DNA of 64,000 bases. It comes from Sphingobacteriales bacterium 44-61 (GTDB lineage Bacteria > Bacteroidota > Bacteroidia > Chitinophagales > Chitinophagaceae). The translations under genes and the position numbers were made by a program. A model generated the notes under the pieces. It had not been told where the DNA came from. It did not search any database and was given only the letters and a program-made list of their open reading frames with translations. This document shows positions 51,819 to 59,534 of this stretch, in pieces (the stretch's first letter is position 1; each line of letters opens with the position of its first letter). The stretch lies in NCBI GenBank assembly GCA_001898405.1, contig MKTW01000002.1, forward strand, positions 311,719-375,718. Direction: 5' to 3'.

Positions 51819-51880
51819 TCTTTGTGGTCTTTGTGTTTTCGTGGGAGTTGATTCCCACAGAGACACAAAGGCCACAAAGA
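51819..51880. repeat. Long hairpin repeat of CTTTGTG units
   Basis: Left arm 51819-51846 (TCTTTGTGGTCTTTGTGT...) and right arm 51853-51880 (...ACACAAAGGCCACAAAGA) are each 28 bases, separated by the 6-base loop GTTGAT. By eye, 24 Watson-Crick pairs, three G-U pairs and one mismatch form. It lies between the DUF2490 gene and an unknown gene, with no open frame and no T tract. Confidence 0.75.
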
Positions 51881-52004
51881 TTTAATAAATCTTACCAAAG
51901 AGCAGGAACAATACCAATCCGGTATTTTAACACATCCAACGCAACCCCACTTTTATTTACAAAGTCTTTTTTGTAAATTAGGTTTTATAGTAAAATGTCC
52001 TATT

Positions 52005-52727
52005 ATGAAAAAACTATCCGAGACCTGGTTTGCCGAAGGCTTTATTGACTTTGAGCTGAAAAAATATACCCTGCTTGCTTATCTGCAGGAAGTGAATAAA
52101 TACTTTGATCAGAATAAGCTTTATCCTCAGTTAGCGGATGTTGTATTCCATTACAATAACCTGGTAGCTTTCCGGGAAAACAAAAGATATCTCCAGGAAT
52201 ATTTCCCTAAAAAACTTACCGGTATCCAGTTGGAGAAGCTTCAATTGCTGTATGAAGAAATGATAGAAGACAGCGAACTGATGCAGGAGCTGGAAGAGAT
52301 CATCCAGTATGCCGCTGACAATCTCCGATCAACTTTGCAAACCGGTGCTGATATCTATGAATTTGTAGAAGAAAAGATCAATATCATGCCTGTGGGGTTG
52401 ATACCGCTTGACACACAGGAAGGTTATTTCTTTCTCAGCACCAATGATACCAAAAGCACACTGGTGTATCAATACCGCCTTTCGATCTTTGAAAAGCACG
52501 ATGAGAAATTCAGGAGCATCAAGACCTCCTTTATCGATGAGAGGCAAAGAGGCATTGCATTTACCTACGAACATATAAAAGCAGAACTTATCAGACACCG
52601 CAGGGAACTTCCTAATCCTGCCGTTTACTGCATTGAGTCCGGCCTTAGTTTCCCTATCGATGAAACCTTATTGCCGATCGCCAAACGCAGCCTCGTAAAA
52701 TTTATCACCACGCAGGCTGCAGCCTAG
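52005..52727 (+). CDS. Conserved-looking cytoplasmic protein of unknown function
   Basis: A 240-residue protein that I do not recognise. It has no signal peptide or membrane helix. The first 115 residues look helical and acidic (LYEEMIEDSELMQELEEIIQYAAD). The second half has strands with aromatic residues (GYFFLSTNDTKSTLVYQYRLSIFE) and a conserved-looking end (YCIESGLSFPIDETLLPIAKRSLVKF). The codon use matches the neighbours. It is a solitary gene with the hairpin repeat upstream and a strong terminator downstream. It could be a Bacteroidota-specific protein; no function is assigned. Confidence 0.72.
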   Translation: MKKLSETWFAEGFIDFELKKYTLLAYLQEVNKYFDQNKLYPQLADVVFHYNNLVAFRENKRYLQEYFPKKLTGIQLEKLQLLYEEMIEDSELMQELEEIIQYAADNLRSTLQTGADIYEFVEEKINIMPVGLIPLDTQEGYFFLSTNDTKSTLVYQYRLSIFEKHDEKFRSIKTSFIDERQRGIAFTYEHIKAELIRHRRELPNPAVYCIESGLSFPIDETLLPIAKRSLVKFITTQAAA

Positions 52728-52744
52728 TTCAGCTATATTTAAAT

Positions 52745-52778
52745 AAATAGGGTTGAAGAAATTCTTCAACCCTATTTT
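52745..52778. terminator. Bidirectional terminator
   Basis: AAATAGGGTTGAAGAA and TTCTTCAACCCTATTT are perfect arms of 16 bases around one base, so at least 13 bp pair with a 7-base loop. TTTT follows on the plus strand and ATTTATTT on the minus strand. It lies between two converging genes. Confidence 0.88.
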
Positions 52779-52800
52779 AGGACGATACATTGTTCAATAC

Positions 52801-55746
52801 TTACTTAACGATCTCAAGACCCCAGTCTTTTCCTTTCTTCACAGCCGGTACGCCTTCCACGATCCATTTAGCGGGCTTGTCTCCTTTCAGCAGCCAATCG
52901 AAATATTGCTGCTCCCTGATCTGGATGTCTTTCCTGTTCTTTCTTTGCACCAGGTTATGCGCTTCACCGTTGTAGTTGAGCATCCACACTTGTTTGCCCA
53001 GGCGGCGCATGCCTGTAAACAGTTCGATGCCCTGGTACCAGGGTACAGCACCATCTGCATCATTGGCCATGATCACCAACGGCGTTTTTACTTTTGGCAA
53101 ATGGAAAAGCGGTGAGCTTTCCAGGTACAGTTCAGGTTTTTCCCAAAGTGTGGCACCAATACGGCTTTGTGTTCTTTCATACTGGAACTGGCGGTTAGCA
53201 CCACTCTCCCAGCGAATACCACCATAAGCACTGGTCATATTTGCTACAGGAGCACCAGCCCAGGCTGCTTTGAAGATATCGGTCATGGTTACCAGTTGTG
53301 CTACCTGGATGCCTCCCCAGCTTTGTCCCTGTATGCCCATGTTCTTGCTGTCGACCCATTTGTATTTGGACAGGTCTTTTGCTGCACTTACAATATAATC
53401 ATAAGCACTTTTAGCAGGATGGCCGATCGTGTAGCTGATATCCGGGGCGAATACAAGATAGCCACGGCTTACAAAGAAAGAGATGTTCAAACGGCTGGGT
53501 GTGGGCGAAGGCGCCTGGTATCCGTATAATCCATCTGATAGCTTTTCGTAGAAATAAAAGATCAGCGGATATTTTTTGGTTGAATCAAAATTCTCCGGTT
53601 TATACAGAATTCCCTCAGACGGTTTACCGGTAAAAGTTTTCCATTTATACAGCTCAGCCGTACCCCAATTATATGTTGCCTGTTGAGGATTGATATAAGA
53701 CAGGCGCATGGAAGAACCACCAACAGCTCCGGTATAAAGGTCAGGAGAACGCACATAGGTCTCTTTACTGTACAGGTAAGTTGGGGCATTCTTGGCTCTC
53801 ATTATCTGACCGATCACCACGCCTGAGTCTGCGCTGACAGCCGCCAGTTTATATTTTCCTCCTTCCGGTTGATACTCCCATATGCCGGCCTTCTTAGTTA
53901 CATCATTGAAAGTTCTGAAAAGGATAGGCTGACCTGGTTCAATAGCCCTTTCTTCCCGGTCAACCTGCTGATAGCGGTAACTGGTTTTAGCAGTGCGTCC
54001 ACTAACGAACAAAGAAGGTGCATAAGCACTGCGGGGACTTACTTTCCAGACGCCGTAACGGTCATAGACATATACAGCATCTTCATCTTTTTGCCAGCGC
54101 ATGATACCATACGGAGATGGGTCCGTTGGCGAATCATTGTCCTCATCATACAGCGCTGTTTTTATACGGGAAGTGATATTGCGGATTGAATCTCCATCGA
54201 AGGAAAAATAATTCCTTGATTTATAATCATACCATACGATATACTTTCCTGTTGGTGACATATAGCTGGGAGTGGCATTTCCATTAAGGTCTTTCTTTAC
54301 CAGTTTTGTTGCCCCTGTTTTCGGGTCAATAGTATAAATGTCTTTGATGGTATTACCTGCCCACTGGCTTTCTATCCGGCGGCCAATATCTGTAACACCT
54401 ACAAAAACATCTCCATCTCCCTGACCGGATTGATACACCATAGGAATTTCTTCCGTCGCCAGTTGTGTCATTTTTTTATTCTCCACATCATACACCGCCA
54501 GGTAATTCTGCTGAAGGTCGCGCTGCAGGCGGCTCAATTGTACTGTTTGCAGGTAATCATCTTTATAATGCCATACATCCACTTTCACGAGGTCAATATC
54601 CACAAGCGTAGTATCCTTTGGTGCCTGAATTGGTGCAGTGCCGAAAAACAGGCGCTTACCACTTTTGCTGAACGTTACAGCACCGTATTCGCTTACAGTT
54701 GATCCGCTTTTTATACCGGCTGCGTTTTTATCAACCAGCATTACGGCAGTGTCCATACCTTCTTTGAAATACCAGAGCTTGTAGAACTTCTGCAATTCTT
54801 TTGGTTTGGCATCCCTTTCTGCAAGGAAAGCTACCTGTGTTCCATCTTCAGACAGGGCGAAGTTTTTGAATTCGTTGCCACCTGTGCTGATGGTGTCCAG
54901 TTTACCTTTTGCAAGATCATACAGCAGCACATGCGCTTTGCTTAATGAATCTTTAGGATTGCGGGCCTGCTCCATCAGCAGCTTTCCGCCTTTATCGTTG
55001 AAGCGGTATTCCAGGATGTGTTTGAAGATCTTCTGGTCACTGGCGCCCAGTTTGCGCAATACCAGGTCCGTTCCGGCATCGGCATTGGAAGGTGTGGCTT
55101 CATCCCCTTCTGCGTCGAAAGCAGTAGCTGCCCATTCTTCCATGTCGCCATCTCTATTTTTCTTCTTTTTAGGCTGAGGCATTTCAGCGATCACATTTTT
55201 CAATGAATCGATCACATGATTCAGGCTGTCTGCTATCTTCTTTTCGTTATTAGTGGGGCGTCCGCCTCTTGCCGGAGGAGGCTCGATGGCTTTCTCCAGG
55301 TGATATGCTACCCAACCACTGCCCTCATCCGGGGTGTTGAAATTCTTTACACGCGCTACTTTCCAGACATCGTCTTTACCCAATTCTACAATACCCAATG
55401 AATCCTTCGGGCTTTCATCCGGCTTTTTCTTTTTTATACGGGCTTCCCTTGCATCTTTATAGAAGGGGCTTATCTTAAAGATCACATAGCGGCTGTCTTC
55501 CGTAATCACCGCACCTCCGCCACGCTCAATGGTTTTTTTATAAGAGGCATCAGCCGACTGGATCACCAGTTGGTTATCGCCTTCCTGTACGTTCACATTA
55601 TACACGACCCATTTGCCATCATTACTGATCATGCGTTGGCCAATGCTTTGCCAACTGTCATAAACCGTATGGTCCAGTGGCTTTTTTTGAGCCAGCACAG
55701 AATGAATGGCAAAAAAACAAAGGAGGAAAAAACTCGTTTTGGTCAT
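52801..55746 (-). CDS. Secreted S9-family (prolyl oligopeptidase-type) peptidase
   Basis: A 981-residue protein with signal peptide (FFLLCFFAIHSVLAQ). The first 700 residues form the propeller, with a long charged insert (about residues 160-215, KKKKNRDGDMEEW). The C-terminal alpha/beta hydrolase domain has the nucleophile Ser in GIQGQSWGGIQ, Asp in NDADGAVPW and His in NGEAHNLVQ. The triad order and GxSxGG fit prolyl oligopeptidase/DPP-like peptidases. It should cleave Pro-containing or dipeptide ends in the periplasm. Length is above the usual 700-800 because of the insert. It stands alone, with the bidirectional terminator at its 3' end. Confidence 0.92.
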   Translation of the reverse strand: MTKTSFFLLCFFAIHSVLAQKKPLDHTVYDSWQSIGQRMISNDGKWVVYNVNVQEGDNQLVIQSADASYKKTIERGGGAVITEDSRYVIFKISPFYKDAREARIKKKKPDESPKDSLGIVELGKDDVWKVARVKNFNTPDEGSGWVAYHLEKAIEPPPARGGRPTNNEKKIADSLNHVIDSLKNVIAEMPQPKKKKNRDGDMEEWAATAFDAEGDEATPSNADAGTDLVLRKLGASDQKIFKHILEYRFNDKGGKLLMEQARNPKDSLSKAHVLLYDLAKGKLDTISTGGNEFKNFALSEDGTQVAFLAERDAKPKELQKFYKLWYFKEGMDTAVMLVDKNAAGIKSGSTVSEYGAVTFSKSGKRLFFGTAPIQAPKDTTLVDIDLVKVDVWHYKDDYLQTVQLSRLQRDLQQNYLAVYDVENKKMTQLATEEIPMVYQSGQGDGDVFVGVTDIGRRIESQWAGNTIKDIYTIDPKTGATKLVKKDLNGNATPSYMSPTGKYIVWYDYKSRNYFSFDGDSIRNITSRIKTALYDEDNDSPTDPSPYGIMRWQKDEDAVYVYDRYGVWKVSPRSAYAPSLFVSGRTAKTSYRYQQVDREERAIEPGQPILFRTFNDVTKKAGIWEYQPEGGKYKLAAVSADSGVVIGQIMRAKNAPTYLYSKETYVRSPDLYTGAVGGSSMRLSYINPQQATYNWGTAELYKWKTFTGKPSEGILYKPENFDSTKKYPLIFYFYEKLSDGLYGYQAPSPTPSRLNISFFVSRGYLVFAPDISYTIGHPAKSAYDYIVSAAKDLSKYKWVDSKNMGIQGQSWGGIQVAQLVTMTDIFKAAWAGAPVANMTSAYGGIRWESGANRQFQYERTQSRIGATLWEKPELYLESSPLFHLPKVKTPLVIMANDADGAVPWYQGIELFTGMRRLGKQVWMLNYNGEAHNLVQRKNRKDIQIREQQYFDWLLKGDKPAKWIVEGVPAVKKGKDWGLEIVK

Positions 55747-55816
55747 CAGCAGAAAGTTTAGGTTTTAAAAATACTATTCCCGGATAAATTTCCGGGTTAG
55801 GAAAAGATTAGGAACC

Positions 55817-56710
55817 TTATTCTTGCTTAGTTCGCGTCACTCTTGATTCCAGCCTTATAAGCAGTACCAGGTGCACGACCAGCACGGCTATTATGACGCC
55901 AAAACCGAGGTAAAACCAGCGACTGAGGTATTGATTTTCATTATAAACCAGGAAGGCCAGGATAATGCCATACACAGGTTCCAGGTTGAAGGTAAGGTTC
56001 ACCGTAAATGCCGACAAACGCTTCAATGCATTGGAGGAGAGACGGAAGGCCAGCACCGAGCAAAACCATGACAACACCAGCAGCCAGAGCAGGTCTTCCC
56101 AACCCGGCAAAAACCGGCTGACGGGAAACTGCTGCAAATAAAAAGGCAGGATCACCGATAAAGTAATAAACCCTCCGGTTATCTGCCAGGTCAATACGGT
56201 TTCCACATTGATCCTTTGCAGAAACTGCCGGTTGAAAATGGGGAACAAACAGCCGAGCAAAGAAGAAATGATACCGAGTATAATGCCTGTTTTGTATTGT
56301 GTATCAAAATGGAAAATGATATAGATCCCGCCAATGGTAATAACCCCCAGCAACAGTTCCATCCAGTTCATCTTTTTCCGGATCACCAACGGTTCCAGCA
56401 ATGCAGTGAAGAACCCTATGGCAGAAAAACAAACCAGTGCTACAGATACGTTGGAGTATTTAATGGAGCCATAAAACGTTACCCAATGAAGCGCTGCGAT
56501 AAACCCTACCCCACCGATCTTTAATATGTCTGCCATAGGGATCTTTTGCAATCTTTTTGCGGCAGCATATATCACCCACATGGTAAGCGAAGTGAACAAA
56601 AGGCGATACCAAACGATCATGCCTTCATTCATACTTATTAAACGGCCAAGTATGCCGGTAAAACCAGCAAGGAATACAGCAATATGAAGCTGAAGGAATG
56701 CTTTTTTCAT
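55817..56710 (-). CDS. EamA-family (DMT) transporter
   Basis: ATG 56710 gives 297 residues with ten helices in two EamA halves (LQLHIAVFLAGFTGILGRLIS at the start; GIILGIISSLLGCLFPIFNRQF at the second half). The proline-rich helix ends (NLTFNLEPVYGIILAFLVYNE) are typical of DMT transporters of the RhaT/YdcZ type, which move metabolites or amino acids. Substrate is unknown. A longer start at 56758 would overlap the end of the glycosyltransferase gene; the shorter start fits MKKAFLQLHIAVFL better. Confidence 0.9.
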   Translation of the reverse strand: MKKAFLQLHIAVFLAGFTGILGRLISMNEGMIVWYRLLFTSLTMWVIYAAAKRLQKIPMADILKIGGVGFIAALHWVTFYGSIKYSNVSVALVCFSAIGFFTALLEPLVIRKKMNWMELLLGVITIGGIYIIFHFDTQYKTGIILGIISSLLGCLFPIFNRQFLQRINVETVLTWQITGGFITLSVILPFYLQQFPVSRFLPGWEDLLWLLVLSWFCSVLAFRLSSNALKRLSAFTVNLTFNLEPVYGIILAFLVYNENQYLSRWFYLGFGVIIAVLVVHLVLLIRLESRVTRTKQE

Positions 56711-56741
56711 GAAGAGCGGGGGTGATTGCAGGCCAAAATAA

Positions 56742-57539
56742 TCATTTTCCTTCTGCAATCATCTCATTCTTCCGGAGGGGTGAAATACCGACTGCCTGGG
56801 TATTTTGCACCCTTTTCCTGTAGTTGGTAAACAGGCTGTGCCAGCGGAGTTTGAGCACGCCCAGTATGCCTTCTTTTACGATGCCTTTGTTCATTTTAGA
56901 TACACCATAGGTCCTGTCCTGGAAAATGATAGGCACTTCTTTTATCTTGAAACCAAGCTTCCAGGTGGCAAATTTCATTTCTATCTGGAAAGCATAACCG
57001 GTAAAACGGATCTCTTCGAGATTGATGGTCTCCAGCACCTTTTTGCGGTAGCAAACAAAACCTGCTGTAGGATCCTTCACCGGCATCCAGGTGATCATTC
57101 TTGTATACACCGATGCGCCTTTGGAGAGAGCAATCCGGTCGGCCGGCCAGTTTACCACACCACCGCCCTGCACATATCTTGAACCTATGGCCAGATCGGC
57201 GCCTTCATATTTGCAGGCCTGGTATAAGCGGGAAAGATCATTGGGATTATGGGAAAAATCGGCATCCATCTCAAAGATGAATTCATAATCATGGGCAATG
57301 GCCCATTTAAAGCCAAAAATATAAGCTGTACCCAGCCCTAGTTTGCCTTTTCTTTCGGTAATGAATAATTGACCGGGAAACTTGGGTTGAAGGTCCTTAA
57401 CCAGTTGAGCGGTGCCATCAGGAGAGCCGTCATCAATAACCAGGACATGAAAGTTTTCCCGGAGATTGAAAATGGCGTGAAGAATATTGCTGATATTCTC
57501 GCGCTCGTTATAAGTCGGTATAATTACAAGTTTTTCCAC
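56742..57539 (-). CDS. GT2 glycosyltransferase, dolichol/polyprenol-phosphate mannose synthase type
   Basis: Transfers a hexose from a nucleotide sugar to a polyprenyl phosphate carrier. GTG 57539 gives MEKLVIIPTYNERENI, the standard DPM1-like start. The GT2 core follows: LVIDDGSPDGTAQLV, then FEMDADFSHNPNDL (DxD) and DPTAGFVCYRK. FTGYAFQIEMKFATWKLGFKI and EVPIIFQDRTYGVSKM belong to the subgroup. There are no C-terminal membrane helices, so it is the short soluble/peripheral DPM class, and the 265-residue length is normal. Its role in O-mannosylation or in glycolipid synthesis of Bacteroidota is inferred. Confidence 0.93.
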   Translation of the reverse strand: MEKLVIIPTYNERENISNILHAIFNLRENFHVLVIDDGSPDGTAQLVKDLQPKFPGQLFITERKGKLGLGTAYIFGFKWAIAHDYEFIFEMDADFSHNPNDLSRLYQACKYEGADLAIGSRYVQGGGVVNWPADRIALSKGASVYTRMITWMPVKDPTAGFVCYRKKVLETINLEEIRFTGYAFQIEMKFATWKLGFKIKEVPIIFQDRTYGVSKMNKGIVKEGILGVLKLRWHSLFTNYRKRVQNTQAVGISPLRKNEMIAEGK

Positions 57540-57622
57540 TATAATCAAATGCCTGAAATAACGAATTTACGAAAATCAGCAAAGACGGTCTGTTAAAAAT
57601 TGTACACAACGAGTTAACTTTC

Positions 57623-58390
57623 TTATGCCTTTTTCAACATGGTCCGGGTGTAGATCTCCGTCAGTTTTTGCTTGGTGTGCTGGGGAAAATCGCCCTTCAT
57701 CATCCAGTCGTAATACTGCGGCTCTGCTTTCAGCACATCTGCCACTGCCCGGCCCTTGAATTTGCCGAAATTGAAGACTTCTACCCCGTTTTCCATTACA
57801 AAACGGCGGGCAAAATCCACAATCACTTCTTCACCAATAGTTTTTAAAATGGAATCCACTGTATGGCCCAATACGGGGTAGCGTTCTATCTGTGCTTCCA
57901 GCACTTCATGGGTAGCTGAGGCATCGGCTTCGGCGCTATGGGCTCCCTCCAGGTTTTTGCTGCAATAGAATTTATAGGCGGCGCTGAGGGTACGCTGCTC
58001 CATCTGGTGGAATATCTTCTGAACATCTACCAGCCTTCTTCCTTTTATATCAAACTCCACCTGCACCCTTAAAAACTCTTCCACCAGCAGGGGGATATCA
58101 AACCGGTTGCTGTTGTAGCCGGCAATATCGCAGCCATCGAGCACCTGTTTCAGCTCATGGGCCACCTGCTTGAAGGTTGGCGCATCTTTCACCATTTCAT
58201 CGGTAATGCCATGAACATCAGAAGAGTTTTTTGAGATCGGCATTTCGGGGTTGATGAGTTTTCTTTTCACGCTCCTGGAGCCATCCGGGAGGATCTTAAC
58301 AATCGCGATCTCAACGATACGGTCTATGCCCAGGTTGGTTCCTGTAGTTTCAAGGTCGATAAACGCAAGCGGTTTGGTCAGCTTCAACAT
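57623..58390 (-). CDS. 3'-5' exonuclease (DNA polymerase III epsilon-like, DEDDh)
   Basis: ATG 58390 gives 255 residues. Exo I is LAFIDLETTG near residue 9, with ExoII in IAGYNSNRFDIPLL and ExoIII in HSAEADASAT (His and Asp). The exonuclease part ends at about residue 175. The C-terminal 70 residues (FNFGKFKGRAVADVLKAEPQYYDWMMKGDFP) carry a domain often found in Bacteroidota exonucleases (DUF3820-like, 'GKYKGK' pattern). It may act in proofreading or repair. An upstream ATG at 58459 only adds unsupported sequence. Confidence 0.9.
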   Translation of the reverse strand: MLKLTKPLAFIDLETTGTNLGIDRIVEIAIVKILPDGSRSVKRKLINPEMPISKNSSDVHGITDEMVKDAPTFKQVAHELKQVLDGCDIAGYNSNRFDIPLLVEEFLRVQVEFDIKGRRLVDVQKIFHQMEQRTLSAAYKFYCSKNLEGAHSAEADASATHEVLEAQIERYPVLGHTVDSILKTIGEEVIVDFARRFVMENGVEVFNFGKFKGRAVADVLKAEPQYYDWMMKGDFPQHTKQKLTEIYTRTMLKKA

Positions 58391-58524
58391 CAGTTCTAAT
58401 AGTTTCTCTTTAAAAATCTGGCGGTAAAGGTAGGGCTTTGTTGCTCTTTGCAAAATCAAATTTGACCGGGAAGGTTTTAACAGACCCGTAGGGGGCAGCG
58501 CTATGAAAAACGAAAACCGGGTGT

Positions 58525-58532
58525 TATATTTG
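58525..58532 (+). promoter_or_regulatory. Putative -7 box for the 42-residue lipoprotein
   Basis: TATATTTG is an exact TAnnTTTG match. The 49-base leader contains a small stem ATAACG/CGTTAT (58541-58560) with an 8-base loop. Confidence 0.45.
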
Positions 58533-58581
58533 CATAATAAATAACGTTTAAGCGCGTTATGTACACGTTAAATACCCGAAA

Positions 58582-58710
58582 ATGAAAATCAAAACCTTTT
58601 TTGCAGCTTTTCTCCTGATAGTACTGGCCATCGCAGCTACATCCTGTTATTCCTCCCGCAAAAATGGCTGCCCTGCAACCTGGAGTTCCAACTCCCGTTT
58701 CAAAGGATAA
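58582..58710 (+). CDS. Very small lipoprotein (42 residues)
   Basis: The frame starts MKIKTFFAAFLLIVLAIAAT, a perfect bacterial lipoprotein signal with the lipobox ending in Ser-Cys at residues 21-22, then continues YSSRKNGCPATWSSNSRFKG and stops at 58710. The mature part is only 21 residues, with one further Cys. A perfect -7 box lies upstream (58525) and the gene is convergent with the NarL regulator, 12 bases between stops. I know of similar short Bacteroidota lipoproteins but no function is established. It may anchor to a partner or act as a small structural lipoprotein. Confidence 0.72.
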   Translation: MKIKTFFAAFLLIVLAIAATSCYSSRKNGCPATWSSNSRFKG

Positions 58711-58722
58711 ACAAATCAGGAG

Positions 58723-59358
58723 CTACAGCCCTTTAATATTGATGTAATTCACTAAAGCGGCCGTATTCTTCAGCTTTAATTTCTTGAGGATATTATAGCG
58801 GTGAACCTCCACCGTCTTTAAAGAGATATCCAGCTCAAGCGCGATCTGCTTGGAAGACATGCCTTCCTTGATCAGCTTAATGATATCTATTTCACGGCGT
58901 GAAAGATTATTCATATCGCCCTGTGCTGCTGTTTCATCCAGCTCCTGCTGGGCAAGAATATTTTTTACTTCTTCGCAGATATATTTCTTTCCTTCACTTA
59001 CTTCAATGATAGCCGCGATCATTTCTTCTTTGGAAGAATTCTTGGTCACATATCCCATTGCTCCCAACTGCTGCATTCTTTTTGCATAAGCTGGCATGGT
59101 GTGCATAGAGACTGCTATCACCCTTGATTCAGGAGATATTTTCTGAATTTGCTTGGTGGCATCAAAACCGTTCACAGGGCTCATGTTCACATCCATCAGA
59201 ATGATCTGCGGTTTCTTCTGACCAGCAATGAGTATAGCTTCCTCACCTGAACTCGTTTCCCCGATAACAGTAAAACGCGGGTCACTGTTCAGAATAAACG
59301 ACCAGGAGTCCCTGATCAGCTTGTGGTCATCCACTAATAGTATGGTCACTTTTTCCAT
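58723..59358 (-). CDS. NarL/FixJ-type response regulator, orphan
   Basis: ATG 59358 gives 211 residues. Receiver domain: TILLVDDHKLIRDSW (acidic pair), phosphoacceptor Asp in ILMDVNMSP (about residue 54), Thr/Ser and Lys in VTKNSSKEE. Effector domain: LuxR-type helix-turn-helix LSRREIDIIKLIKEGMSSKQIALELDISLKTVEVHRYNILKKL. No histidine kinase is encoded next to it, so its kinase must lie elsewhere. It would act as a phosphorylation-dependent dimeric activator or repressor. Length is normal for NarL-type regulators. Confidence 0.92.
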   Translation of the reverse strand: MEKVTILLVDDHKLIRDSWSFILNSDPRFTVIGETSSGEEAILIAGQKKPQIILMDVNMSPVNGFDATKQIQKISPESRVIAVSMHTMPAYAKRMQQLGAMGYVTKNSSKEEMIAAIIEVSEGKKYICEEVKNILAQQELDETAAQGDMNNLSRREIDIIKLIKEGMSSKQIALELDISLKTVEVHRYNILKKLKLKNTAALVNYINIKGL

Positions 59359-59534
59359 GTAGGGATATGGGCTTGTAAAATTTTTTGGGATAAGGCTTTC
59401 TCTCAAAAACTCAATAAGTTACATAAAAAAAATCAATTTGACGTATTTGAAAAAAAACAATTCTTATAATCATTGATAAATGTCCTCTGAAAACAAGGTT
59501 CCATCCTGGTATTTTGAAGTAAGGCGGCCGGTTA

